A stretch of 64,000 bases of DNA from contig NC_054082.1 of NCBI RefSeq assembly GCF_017562075.2, forward strand, positions 3,156,550 through 3,220,549. Direction: 5' to 3'. This document shows positions 46,724-57,294 of this stretch, piece by piece. The stretch comes from Anopheles merus (lineage: Eukaryota; Arthropoda; Insecta; Diptera; Culicidae). The number at the start of each line of letters is the position of its first letter. Within the stretch, counting starts at the first letter, position 1. Below the pieces are notes generated by a model that was given only the letters and a program-made list of their open reading frames with translations, made no database searches and was not told the DNA's origin. Position numbers and translations under genes: made by a program.

Positions 46724-46969
46724 GTTGTCCTTGGTAGTTTGTACTGTAGTGTCATATTCTCCGATCTTCTCCTATCATGTCGGGATCATCTCAGAATTGA
46801 ATCCGAGGCAAGGCTCACAAACTGTTATACTAAGATAAGGGCCTTGGAATTGAAAACTAAGCAAACTGCTGATGTATATGATTTACTGTATGTTATATAT
46901 TTTAACTTTAGACACTCTTTACAAGCATAGTTTACTATTGTTAAGGAACTCTTCGTGAACTGGTTTCCA

Positions 46970-48075
46970 TCACACACGGTTCTCCTGCTCATTGGCTGCG
47001 GGTTGCCTTAGCAAGGCCAGAATTTCTTCATTTTGTTTCAGTACCAGATCGAACAGTTTGTTCAGCTCTCGCAACACCTTGCTGCCGGGCACGAGATCCG
47101 TCGATCCACTCGGGATTAGCTGAAGAGGAGAGAAACCAAACGATCACTAGCTGAAGCGGAATGTTTGACTTGTAAATGAATACCTTTGACTGCTCCTCGG
47201 AAGATGAGCCCGCAGATGGCCAGTGAGTCGTTGATTCCAAGCTTCTGAGGTGCGTTACGTTGCTGCTTGTGGATGCTCCCGAATATCCCGCATAGTCCAT
47301 TTCCATCGGCTGTGCTGGTGGTCCGAAGCTTTGATCCGGCTGGCTAGTGCTGGAAGTAGGATAGAAAGGGGCCGTTCGATTCGTGTCCTCCATCACACCG
47401 CCCTCCCTGCCCATGGCAGCGAACGACGCGGAGCTCCACCCGGTGGCACCAGTGTCGTGAACGGTCGTCCCCACCTGATTCCATCCCATGTCGAAGCTCT
47501 GGTCGGCCGACAGCTGGGACGAGCAGGAGGACACACTGTCACCCACCGACGGTCCGGCACACTTTTGCTGCTTCTCGCGCCACAGCTTCATGTTCAGATC
47601 CTTCATGTACTCCTCCGGCTTCACACTGAACGTGTCCCAGATGAGCCGCTCCACCAGGTTCAGCTTGTACGGGCAGTCTTCACCGTGCTCGCGCACGTAG
47701 TTCTGAATTTTGGCCATCTTGCTCTTCGTAGCCGATCGCATATCATTCCAGCGCTGTTAATTTGAACGCATTTTGTGTTAGTTTCCCTTACAAACTTTTT
47801 TATTTTATATCGATCACACTCACTCGTTGCCACGCTTCGGCCGACTGGACCGGTGGGCCCAAACTGTTCAGCCGGCCGGTAATCACCTTCCAAACGTCGG
47901 CCCGACTCTTCTCACTGCGCGCGACGGCATGCTTGCCGCGGATGAACAGAAAGTTGGCCTTCATTAACCGCACCAGCTCAAGCTTTTGCACGTTCTTGAT
48001 GCGCTTCTTCCGGTAGTCGGCACAGGCACTCGACCCGCCGGTACTGTTTACCGTCGGATCCATCGGCGACAACAT
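46970..48075 (-). CDS. Zeste-type Myb/SANT-like DNA-binding protein (323 aa, three exons)
   Basis: Exons 48075-47824, 47753-47184 and 47119-46970 on the minus strand, phase 0 throughout. The N-terminal Myb/SANT-like domain (about residues 28-103: LELVRLMKANFLFIRGKHAV, VWKVITGRLNSLGPP, RWNDMRSATKSKMAKIQ) is closely similar to the + strand paralogue at 42470 and is cut by an intron at exactly the same place. The middle is Ser/Gly/Met-rich. The last exon (KVLRELNKLFDLVLKQNEEI, LALLRQ) forms a likely coiled coil. The start is the first ATG in frame (MLSPMDP); the frame is open further upstream without an ATG, so a longer N-terminus from another exon is possible. Probably a nuclear regulator. Confidence 0.85.
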
Positions 48076-49222
48076 AAGCGACCTATATGGGCACTCACTC
48101 TTTCCGCGCACTACGCCGAACGGTTCTTCGCTTGTGTTGCCGCGCAAGTCAACCGTCAACGCTGGTCAACGATAACGGGGGATCAGGCACGACACAACGC
48201 CGGGATGTTCGTTGTTCGTTCATCGACGGTCGGGCAAAGAATGAATGGACAGTGGCGAGTGGTGACTGATTGTGTTTGACAAATTTTGGTCCACCAATCG
48301 AGTGTCTTGTGGTACTCGCTGTTGCTACTGGTTGCGCTGGTCAAGCCTTGCAGTGATAAGAAGGGAACTCTTTTTTGCCAGCGCCAGACTGTGTGGCGAT
48401 TCCGTGCAGAAAGAGTAAGAGTAGTAGCATACTCGTTATCAGCAAACGACTCATTGGTTAGCGGGATGGCATGTTTGCAAAATAAAATGTCTACGCTCTT
48501 GTGGTGGGTACATTATCTCACTGCTAATTACCGATCCAGAAGAGGCGTGTCGATGAGTACCGTCAATCATATAATCATGTGCTCGACATGACTGTGTTTT
48601 AAGATTTAAATCAGTGAGGAATATTGAAATGAAAATTGAAAGAAAAAAAAAACAATATAAAATATTTCACGACGTATTGGTTGGTTCTCTCAAGATTTAT
48701 TAATCGTTTCCGATATATTTTTGGATCGTTCCCACAATTTACTGGTATCATCACAATTGAACCAAAACATTATAGGTTACGCCTAATAAATCGTTGGAAC
48801 GATCCAAAAGCTATGGAAAGCAACCAAAAAACCTTGGGAAACCCTGTAAATACAATCATATTCCATCTCTTTATCGTTCTACCTTTTTAGCTTTGCAAAA
48901 GCTCGTCAAGTGATGAAAATTGAAATTGCCTGCTGGGTGCATGCCTCACATAAAACTAGACTACGCCAGAAGGTATGCAATATTGAACGAGATCGTAATG
49001 TCTACATTTAGGCGCTATTTTGAATTTGAAAAACGTTACACTGCGTAGCTTCATGTTTCGTTGGGTTCGTTATCTCCTCCAGTTCTTCGTCTTCTTTTTC
49101 GGCTTCACGGTCTTTACGACACTCGGTAATAACTGGCTCATCCTTTCCAAAGAGTTCACGCGCTCACCATATCATGCGGGAGAGAAACAATAACATTTTC
49201 TGTGTTTTTTTTTCGGCTAGAC
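48076..49222. other. Intergenic region between zeste-like gene and ABCG gene
   Basis: Mostly AT-rich with no supported gene. On the minus strand 49008-49163 a 51-codon open block starting ARELFGKDEPV and continuing with a Glu-rich stretch has coding-like character, but no connecting exon was found. On the plus strand the same place has a 46-codon hydrophobic ORF from ATG 49053. Confidence 0.45.
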
Positions 49223-49228
49223 TTTATT
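49223..49228 (-). promoter_or_regulatory. Poly(A) signal of the ABCG gene
   Basis: AATAAA on the minus strand, 66 nt after the stop codon at 49294-49296, within a T-rich context on +. Confidence 0.65.
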
Positions 49229-49293
49229 GGAACCACAGTTAACGTTAGTTTTTTTATAGAAATAGAACATAAAACTGTATAGCTATGCATCGT

Positions 49294-52062
49294 TTAATTG
49301 CGGGACACTCGCCTTGCCAGGCACAGCATTGCCATCAGATGATAAATAAAGTACTGTCCCACCAGCACCACCAGATCCGTCCTCAGATGCTGCCGGCTGA
49401 ACGAGTACTGATCCAGCACTTGCTCACCGTTGTGCAGACACACGCTCGGAATGATGTTGGAGCATTCTGCGTGCGAATGGGAAGATGGGAACACACATTA
49501 ATCATTACTCTTCTTCGCGGTCGACCGCACTCGGCAGCTGATAATTGTTTGGGCTGGCGATGCTTACCGATACTCTTCACACCATCCCACTGGGCGATCG
49601 AGATGGCCTCGCTGGCGAACATCATCCACGAAATGAACGGCATCCATTGCAAATATGTAGGCATAGACCTGTGGAGCAACGAAAAAAAAAGCCGGTAAAA
49701 TTTGGAAAATTGTTCATTAGCAGCATGGCGACATTAAATTTTAATTATATGTGTAGTCGCGGTTCAGACGCTTCGTTTCCTTCGCATCGAAGCGAACCGT
49801 ACGTACCAGATTTTGATAAAAATCCCCGACGTGATCATTAGAATGTAATCGAACGGCACCAAGTACGACATGGCGGAGGCGACCGTCGGAAAGAGGACGG
49901 AGAAGAAGCACCCGCATGCGATCGACACGTTCATCACCAGCACGGAGACGACTACGGTGACCAGCAAGCCGAGCAGCGTCGGTCTGAGATTAGCTAGGAA
50001 GTACACGATCAGGATGAATGCGCACGTCTCTAGCAGAACGAACGGTGTCTGGAAGGTAATGAAATGGGCAGACCAAACCGAAAACAATTGTTAGCATTCG
50101 CAATAGCAAGCAGCAAATTGCACCTTTACCCTTACCATCGACATAATGGTGGAGATGTAGAACTGGGCCGTGCTGTAGAGATTCGCCTTCTTCTCGCGCT
50201 GAAACAGTGGGAAACGCTCGGGAAACAGCGACAGGGCGGCATACATCGGCAGGAACGTGTTTTCCGAGACGATCAGGAATATGACACCCTGCATGGCCTG
50301 GACGCCTCGCTGCGATAGCTCGATCGCGTCGGAAAAGCAGAGTCCAACCAGCACCGCGATTGCCTGCGAACAGCGAGAAAGAACCACCACCAAACCATGC
50401 GAGAATCACTCAATCTCTCAATCTTTGTACTAGCTCTGTGTGTGAGGAATATTAATTCGACTGCTGACAAGGGCACCCCACACACGCACTCAAAGCAAGA
50501 CATCAACAAAAAAAAACAAACCTCCTGCTACAAAAGAAATCGAAAGTGATAATTCAGGTCAGGCAGTCAAAATAATTACAAAAAGATGGAAAAAATAACA
50601 AACATTCCCAATCGAAACAGTAGTTCAGGCCCCTTGACACCGCGCGGCTTATCACACCACTGAGTGAAAAGCGCCCGCTTAATCATCGCACAGAAGGTGC
50701 GATGCTTCTATCAATCATAGTGACCACAGGCGAGCACAAACCACACAACAGTTAGCCCCAGGTCGACACTTACGATTCGCTGCACGATCTTAAAATACTG
50801 CAAGTTTGGATTCCGGTGCGATTGAAGCACGTGCCGGTACATCAGCCAGTAGAGCGTGTAGAACCAGCAGCGGTCGCGGCTCGTGGTAAGTCGCCTTCGA
50901 AATGCCTCATCCCCTCCACTGTCCACGGTCGTGCGGTACAGCTCCATGCTGATCAGTGCCTCCTGGCGGCGGGCCGCCTCGCTGGCACTGTAGTTGTTGC
51001 AGATCGTTTTCGGCCCGATCGCGCCCGTCGTGAACTGGTTGCCCTTCCTGGTGGTGGTCGTCGTACTCGACAGCACCTTGAGCAGAAAGTCGGCCGTGTT
51101 GTAGCCGGCCTCGCACTCCAAACCCTGCAACCGCAGGAACTGGACCGCCTCGGAGGGTGCGCCGATGAACCCGGTCCGCCCGCCGGTCAGCAGGATGAGG
51201 CTGTCGAACTCGTACAGCAGCTTCTCCGCCGGCTGGTGGATGCTGCACAGGACGGTCGTGCCGGTGCGGGTCAGCGATTTCATCATCTCGACCAGCTGGC
51301 GCGCACTGTACGAGTCGAGCCCGGTCGTCGGCTCGTCGCAGAACAGGAACTTTGGCTTGGACAGCAGCTCCACCGCAAAGGCGAGCCGCTTCTTCTCGCC
51401 GCCGGACAGCGTCTTGCCGATGCCGGTAGCGTCCGCGATCTTCGTGTTGGCGCACCGCTCCAGCCCCGTGCGGGAGAGTATGTTCGCGATCATGGCGCGC
51501 TTCCGCTCGGCCGTCACGCTCTTGCCGAGCTTCAGGTTGGCCATCAGCTGCAGATGCTCCTGCACGGTGATCGAGTCCGGCAGCAGCTCGTCCTGATAGA
51601 TGTATCCGCTGATGTTGTACATGTACGGTCCGATCGGGCATCCGTTGACGCGAATATCGCCGGCAATTGTCATTTTGTCTAAAATAAAAAAAAAACTCCC
51701 CAAGAAGCCTTCATTATTGCACTTCGGTCGAGAATTAAGCCCCCCTTCCCCCTCTTACCGCTCATCCTGTACGCTAGGGCGGACATGAGCGTGGTCTTGC
51801 CGGCCCCGCTCGGTCCCATGAGGGCCACCAGCGTGCCCGGCTGCAAGGTGCCACTTATGTCGTTCAGTACCGGATGCTGCTCCCCAGCACCGGGCTTGCT
51901 GCGGATGGGCGTAATGGTCAAGTTCTGCCAGATTAGGGTAACGTCGTCGGCGGCGGCGGCGGCGGCAACTTCGTGCTGAGCTACGGTTACGCCTGGCATA
52001 CCGTCGAGGTTATCAACAGTGCAGCACACGGCGGTCGAGACGACCGTTTCCCGTGCAGACAT
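49294..52062 (-). CDS. ABCG-family (white/scarlet-type) ABC half-transporter, 650 aa
   Basis: Six minus-strand exons with agreeing phases: 52062-51759, 51678-50774, 50363-50136, 50048-49807, 49668-49568 and 49466-49294; total 1953 nt, the usual size of a half-transporter. The N-terminal ATP-binding domain has Walker A GPSGAGKT (residues 83-90), Q-loop YIYQDE (Q130), signature LSGGEKKRL (from 192), Walker B FLFCDEPTTGLD (from 212) and H-loop SIHQP (H249). The membrane domain follows from about residue 375 with the family's CxxN loop-type region and ends YFIYHLMAMLCLARRVSRN. An eight-residue alanine-rich run sits near residues 33-38. It must dimerise; substrate unknown (relatives carry pigment precursors, lipids or sterols). 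Start chosen as the nearest ATG (MSARETV); an upstream in-frame ATG block at about 52150-52215 could be an alternative 5' exon. Confidence 0.9.
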
Positions 52063-53654
52063 TACACTCGGGGGATTATGATTTCTCGCGTGCCAAAAAC
52101 TGAGCTGAAAGCAAAAATAAACAACACACTTATCAATGCGAAAAGCATTCGGCGAGACCGCACCATGTCTGCGTCGTCGGGATGTAAACTGTCTGGGGCC
52201 ACTGGCCTGCATTTTGGAAAGGTCGACTAAGTACCGAAAGGCAGCAGCAACAAAAAAGAGGCTGATTTCATGCATGACATACTTTAATCAATGAACAATT
52301 CGCAGTAAAACTCCCGTCTCATAACGAAACAAATTAAATATTGAGCAGGGCAGGGAGACAGACATTTTTAATGCTGTCTGTCCGTTGCCGTTAATCTGTC
52401 TGTCGCGTTGTGTAATCAAATGTGCGCACACGAAACTAAAACAAAAAGGATAAGGGAAAGATTTGGCAAAAAAGCGCTCACAAATGTTTAACTAATTTAC
52501 AATCCCTCTACTTAAAGTTTGTTCTTAAGGATAAGGGACGGTCTCCACATTTTCGATCCTTCATATGTCACTACCATCGTTGTCGTGGTAACCTATACAT
52601 GCTGTAGTGTTTTTTTGTTTGTAATACCTGTAATTATACCATCAATTACAATCCATCCAATACGCTATTTATCGCACTCAATTCTTCGCTCTCTTTACCA
52701 CTTGAGGACGATTTTGCTTACATTAACTGAGCTATTAAAAACTAATCCCGTTCATTGAACCTTGAAAAGCAGTCACCACATCACACACTCAAACGATCGC
52801 CACAGAGCCAACACACAGCTTAGATGCGTAACAGAAACATCGTCCATTTTTCCGTTGTATGAGTAACACAAACAAACAAATTCACTTCAGACGAATTGAT
52901 CCGCAATAGAGCGAAGTTTCGTCGTTCACACACGTTGACAAAAAAAAAATGTTCCGTTTAAATAGGAAAACAAAAGTTTCAGCAAAACTACAACGACAGG
53001 AGATCGGGCTGCGTACTCTGTACGGGCCCACTTGTCTGGTTGGATGTTGGTCACAGACTACTAGCCCGCTCCACACAGGACTACTGAACATCCTGCTAGT
53101 CGAGAGTGAGAAAAGGAAAGAGAAGGAGAGAGATATAGAAAGAGAGAAAGAGACAGAGAGAGATCGTTGGATCGTGTACCGGGCTTATCAGGCGAGCAGC
53201 CGAAATGTCCATTTTCTGTTAACTTTTTCGATTGATTCCAAGGCAACGTAGACGGCCCAGCAGCTCGATCGGCTTCTCCGAGTGCCTCCCGCCGGTATCA
53301 TGGAATTTGTACTGGGGTCGTGTTTTTATGTACCGTTGATTATGTGGCAATTATTCTGTAGACTCGCCGGCGTGGACCGCTTTTTTAGCCGTGTTTTATA
53401 AATCATCTTTCTCTAGGTAAGATTATGCATCGATAATTCCGTGCGGAGAGCACTTTTTCCCCCATTGCTCGGGTGCACACTGATTAGAGCGTTGGTAGTA
53501 ATCGGCTGATTTTTGGGGAGTGCTTACAGTGTCACACATTGGGAGTGGATTTTGGTAGGAGGTTTTGTTGAAACCTCTGCTTTCATTGATTATTTGGGAA
53601 TGTTTTATTTTTCTTCCGATTGCCCATCATTATCAAGGAAATGTATTAGTAAAT
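52063..53654. other. Upstream region of ABCG gene
   Basis: Probably promoter and 5' UTR of the minus-strand ABCG gene plus intergenic DNA. A purine-rich (GA)n tract lies at 53101-53164. No supported gene on either strand. Confidence 0.5.
53101..53164. repeat. GA-rich low-complexity tract
   Basis: About 64 nt of interrupted (GA)n/(GAAA)n. Such tracts bind GAGA-type factors in insects, but here a promoter role is only a guess. Confidence 0.7.
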
Positions 53655-53945
53655 TGTTGTGGATAGACGTGCCGAGCCCTGGATTCGCCGTAGCAGTTGC
53701 GCTGCTGCTGGTCGACATCCAGGAATCGACACTGCGCTCACGCACACTAATACGCCGCACTTAGCGATGCGCGCTAAGTGTGTGCAGAGCGCACCTAACG
53801 CAGGAGTGTGTAACAGGCTACCGGTCGAGCAGGGCTCCCGGTAGGGCTCACGGTGCGGCTCGTGCGCGCGGCCCCATACATCAATATATTGTGTTTTGTA
53901 TCATTTAATATGTGTAATAAAGGTGTAAATAGTACAAACATAAAA
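53655..53945 (+). repeat. Left LTR
   Basis: 291 bp, preceded by TAAAT. It holds a GC-rich first part with a 7-bp stem (CTTAGCG/CGCTAAG near 53763), and AATAAA at 53916-53921 near its end, the likely R-region poly(A) signal. Confidence 0.92.
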
Positions 53946-53985
53946 GTGGCGACGAGGATGGGATCCTCTTGCGCAAGGAGGATCC
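53946..53985 (+). promoter_or_regulatory. Primer-binding-site candidate and adjacent palindrome
   Basis: GTGGCGACGAGG begins the base after the left LTR, the normal place for the tRNA primer site; the tRNA was not determined. Next comes 53961-53985, where GGATCCTC and GAGGATCC pair perfectly around TTGC/GCAA with one extra G. In RNA this is a stable stem with a GC-rich self-complementary centre, placed where retroelements keep dimerisation or packaging signals. Confidence 0.6.
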
Positions 53986-54230
53986 TACAGAACCCGCGGC
54001 AGCCATCGCGTTTCGTTTGGCCTTTCTGCAGCGTCAGTGCAGCGGCCATCGCGATGGCACGGTTCCCTGTGCCTTTGGATACCGCGGAACACCGGGCCGC
54101 CGCCACCGCAGACACCGTGGCCCCGGCTGCTGTCCCATCACTGGCGACCGCTGCAATGGGCAGCCGGCTACACACCACCCACTGCAGCCGCAAATCAAGG
54201 GCGACGGCACATTCCGCCCCGGCTCGAGGC

Positions 54231-54660
54231 CTGCAGCACGTCATCGGCGAAGCAGCTATCCCGCCGCAGCTCGAGCCCAGCAACACCAACAGCAACGCGC
54301 AAGTTGCTTCGGCTGTAGCACCGCAGCACGTCATCGGCGAGGTCGCATTCCCGCCGCGGCTCGAGCCCTGCAGCACGTCATCGGCGAAGCAGCTATCCCA
54401 CCGCAGCTCGAGCCCAGCAACACCAACAGCAACGCGCAAGTTGCTTCGGCTGCAGCACTTCAGCACATCATCGGCGAGGTCGCAATCCCGCCAAGGCTCG
54501 AGTCCGCCTCATCATCGGCAACCCGCAGGTTGCTTTGACTACAGCACGGCAGCACGTCATCGGCGTGGTCGCATTCCCGCCGCGGCTCGAGCCCCGCATC
54601 ACCAACGGCGACACGTAAGTCGCCTCGGCTGCAACGCAGCAGCCTCGCATCATAGGCGAC
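54231..54660 (+). repeat. Tandem repeat of ~137-bp unit inside the LTR element
   Basis: A unit beginning ctgcagcacgtcatcggcg at 54231 recurs at 54368 almost unchanged (period 137 bp), and shorter degraded copies of its cagcac-tcatcggcg core continue to about 54660. Because 137 is not a multiple of three, the open frame through it changes frame between copies, so coding for gag is unlikely. Confidence 0.75.
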
Positions 54661-54819
54661 GACACATTCCGCCTCACCTGCAGCAAACCCAGCACGTCCA
54701 GCCAGAGACGCCATCGCTGTGGCCGGCCATTGCTGTCGCCGGTCATGGCCCTGCCGGTGCAAGGTTTCATCGCGGCACCACCCTCACCTCCCGGCAGGCG
54801 TAGCAGCGACGCTACAATC

Positions 54820-55050
54820 CGAGGACGCGAACGCGGCATCATCGCCGCCGCCCGGGACAACGGTGCACCATAGCAGACGCTCCCGAGGAAAGCGAACGCG
54901 GCATCATCGCCGCCGCCCCGGGACAACAGGTCATCATCGCAGACGCGACCCGAGGACAGCGAACGCGGCTTCATCGCCGCCGCTCCAGAAACAACAGCCG
55001 CAACCCGAGGAACGCGAACGCGGCATCATCGCCGCCGCCCGGGAACATGA
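54820..55050 (+). repeat. Second tandem array in the LTR element interior
   Basis: Four imperfect units of about 60-70 bp sharing gcgaacgcggcatcatcgcc, with small variations. The array lies before the polypurine tract. No protein function is suggested. Confidence 0.65.
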
Positions 55051-55169
55051 GCGCAGCAGCATCACGGGCCCCACTACGTACCATCGGTCGAAGGGTGTCA
55101 CCACGCTGGTATTCCGTTGTGGAATATCACCCGCGTCGGTTCGACCCTTCGGTTATTAAAAGGGGGAGA

Positions 55170-55460
55170 TGTTGTGGATAGACGTGCCGAGCCCTGGATT
55201 CGCCGTAGCAGTTGCGCTGCTGCTGGTCGACATCCAGGAATCGACACTGCGCTCACGCACACTAATACGCCGCACTTAGCGATGCGCGCTAAGTGTGTGC
55301 AGAGCGCACCTAACGCAGGAGTGTGTAACAGGCTACCGGTCGAGCAGGGCTCCCGGTAGGGCTCACGGTGCGGCTCGTGCGCGCGGCCCCATACATCAAT
55401 ATATTGTGTTTTGTATCATTTAATATGTGTAATAAAGGTGTAAATAGTTCAAACATAAAA
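55170..55460 (+). repeat. Right LTR
   Basis: 291 bp, followed by TAAAT. Identical to the left LTR by eye except for one A/T difference. AATAAA at 55431-55436. Confidence 0.92.
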
Positions 55461-55465
55461 TAAAT

Positions 55466-56816
55466 AAAGAAGAGATTCCTGCCGAGCCGCTCTGTCTGAA
55501 AATGTTTCAAAAAATCGTTAGAATTCTTCTAATATCTAGAACATACTTGCACAATCGATCAACGACGGTGGCTCGCTCGACTTGGGACCGCTCCTTGCTC
55601 TTTATAGTTGAAATACTTTTTCAAGGACTCGTTACTCACATCATTATTCCGCTCTAATCATATTCCGTAAATTAAACCGTTGCCCTAAGAAAGTTTTTAA
55701 GAGACGAATTGAACCAATCGGGCCAACATCGCTGTAAAAAAAAACACATCTGTAAGGAAGTTTCGTCTACAGCGCTCTTCTTGGAAAAATAAAATTAAAT
55801 TGAAAACAGTAAAAAAACAACAACCAAAAAGATTGCAAACGTAACGTCGGGCTAAGACAGCCAATGGGAATATACAGCACATCAGCAACAAAAAAACAAC
55901 GACTAATGACGCCAACCACAGCAGTTAAAGCCAGATGAAATGAGCTTCTTAGACATAGCAAAATAACAACCACAAAAAAAGAAAGAAAGAATCAATCACG
56001 ACATGTTGTTTATGCGAACATCGTTGCCTTCCTTTAACTTTTTTCCTTCATTTTAGTGGGGCTTTTTTCCCACTGCTTAGTTTTATTAGCTTTTTAGAAA
56101 TGCAATAAAACCACAACCTACACCCAGCTTTTTAGCTTAGCCGAAAACACAGAGGCCTGACCAGGAACGCGTGCTCCTGTGCCCGGGGTCCCGTCTTATC
56201 GCGTGGCTTTCGGTCTGTGTGCCGGACGCGCGACAGGGCGCGCTTGTTCAAGTAGGCACACGTTGATAAGGGACGACCCATCGAGTTATGAAATAAAACA
56301 TTAATTAATCATGTACCCTCCAGTCGCGTGCCACCCGTTATATATATGCGACAAAATTCATTAATTTGGGACAGCGTCTCACTGCGGCCGATTTGAGCGC
56401 TTTGTCGGCCCCAAATACGATCTGCGTCTGATCTGCAAAGCCCACGCTCTCTACTTAATCTTTTGCTGCTTACGAGTTACGGGTGTAATTTTTAACATTT
56501 AAAAGTTAAGCTTTGACGAGTTTAGCGCTGATCAGTCTGCGAATCCGACGCAAAACGATCAATCGAACGCAAACAGAAGCTTCTTTTGCGCATGCGTCAA
56601 CTGACGCCTCGCTTTGCGACAAAACTTAGGGCCATTGTATGGAGCCTGCTGGGTGGTAGCCTTTCTTCCGCAATCAAACAACACCGACAACCAAATGCCA
56701 CTGGAACCTACACGATCTATGCTCTTGCGCCGACTGACGGCGAATGACTCCACATGATCGATCGGTCGTGGTGCCCTCCTGCTTATCATTGGCATAAGCA
56801 TTGCAAAGGTTTTAGT
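55466..56816. other. Gene-free stretch right of the LTR element
   Basis: AT-rich with A-runs to about 56110, then a GC-rich block at about 56150-56280 of unknown nature, then ordinary sequence. No recognisable protein or RNA gene. Confidence 0.5.
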
Positions 56817-57210
56817 TTTATTTTGCTGATATTTAGCTAATCACTTTGCTCGCTGATGGAGAACGGAAATGGGTCAAGTGGAGCGAACAATCTTGGGTGC
56901 CTTTTTGTTAATGCCGCAGTACCTGCTAGAACGTTGCGCTGATGCGGTCGTTTTGTATTGTTTTTTAAACCATGGCTTTTTGTGTACTCGTTTGACATAA
57001 ACTGTGTGCCACGAACTGTGTTCAGAAGTATATAAGAGATTATTGTTACGATGCCAAAAGTAGCCCACACAGAACCAGCAAGCGTACAGCTGCAATAGTA
57101 GATGTATCTTCTAGTAAATAGAACAAGGTCAGCAGACAATTATTTACTTCAGTTTACTTACCTAGCGGCTGGTGCCAACTGCTCCACAGCTCACGGACAC
57201 CGCAGCACAT
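56817..57210 (-). other. Spliced minus-strand terminal exons downstream of the neugrin stop
   Basis: On the minus strand a consensus donor CTAG|GTAAGT at 57161 and an acceptor ctattgcag at 57090-57098 bound a 72-nt intron, the usual size here. The exon after it (57089 down) stays open for about 85 codons: CTLAGSVWATFGIVTIISYI and LLNTVRGTQFMSNEYTKSHG, ending SISEQSD at the stop near 56837. An AATAAA follows at 56817-56822. The hydrophobic segment looks like a membrane span, but no ATG joins it in frame: TGA lies just upstream of AVEQLAPAAS. From ATG 57208-57210 another frame gives a 30-residue peptide across the splice. Either the neugrin 3' UTR is spliced, or there is a small separate gene. 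Confidence 0.4.
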
Positions 57211-57294
57211 TTGTCATCATGCAACTAGGTGCAAATAGAACGTTTCTTCTTAACTATTGCATTAAATGGTCTATTTTCATTGCCCAACAACAAT

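Larger units (their letters stand above)
53655..55460 (+). mobile_element. Short non-autonomous LTR element (1806 bp)
   Basis: Two direct 291-bp repeats (53655-53945 and 55170-55460), each starting TGTTGTGG and ending ACATAAAA, flank a 1224-bp interior. They differ at one base (agtac versus agttc near the 3' end). TAAAT at 53650-53654 is repeated at 55461-55465, a 5-bp target duplication. A primer-site-like GTGGCGACGAGG directly follows the left LTR, and a polypurine tract AAAAGGGGGAGA (55158-55169) directly precedes the right LTR. The interior has no reverse transcriptase, integrase or protease motif. It therefore resembles TRIM/LARD-type elements moved by a partner in trans. The ends lack the common TG..CA, ending instead in AA. 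Family not recognised. Confidence 0.9.

Noticed and set aside
50816..51682. 288-codon plus-strand frame opposite the ABCG gene
   Set aside because: It is the antisense shadow of the GC-rich ABCG exon b.
53853..54803. 316-codon open frame within the LTR element as a gag gene
   Set aside because: It starts inside the LTR, has no zinc knuckle or capsid-like motif, and runs through 137-bp repeats that break frame logic.
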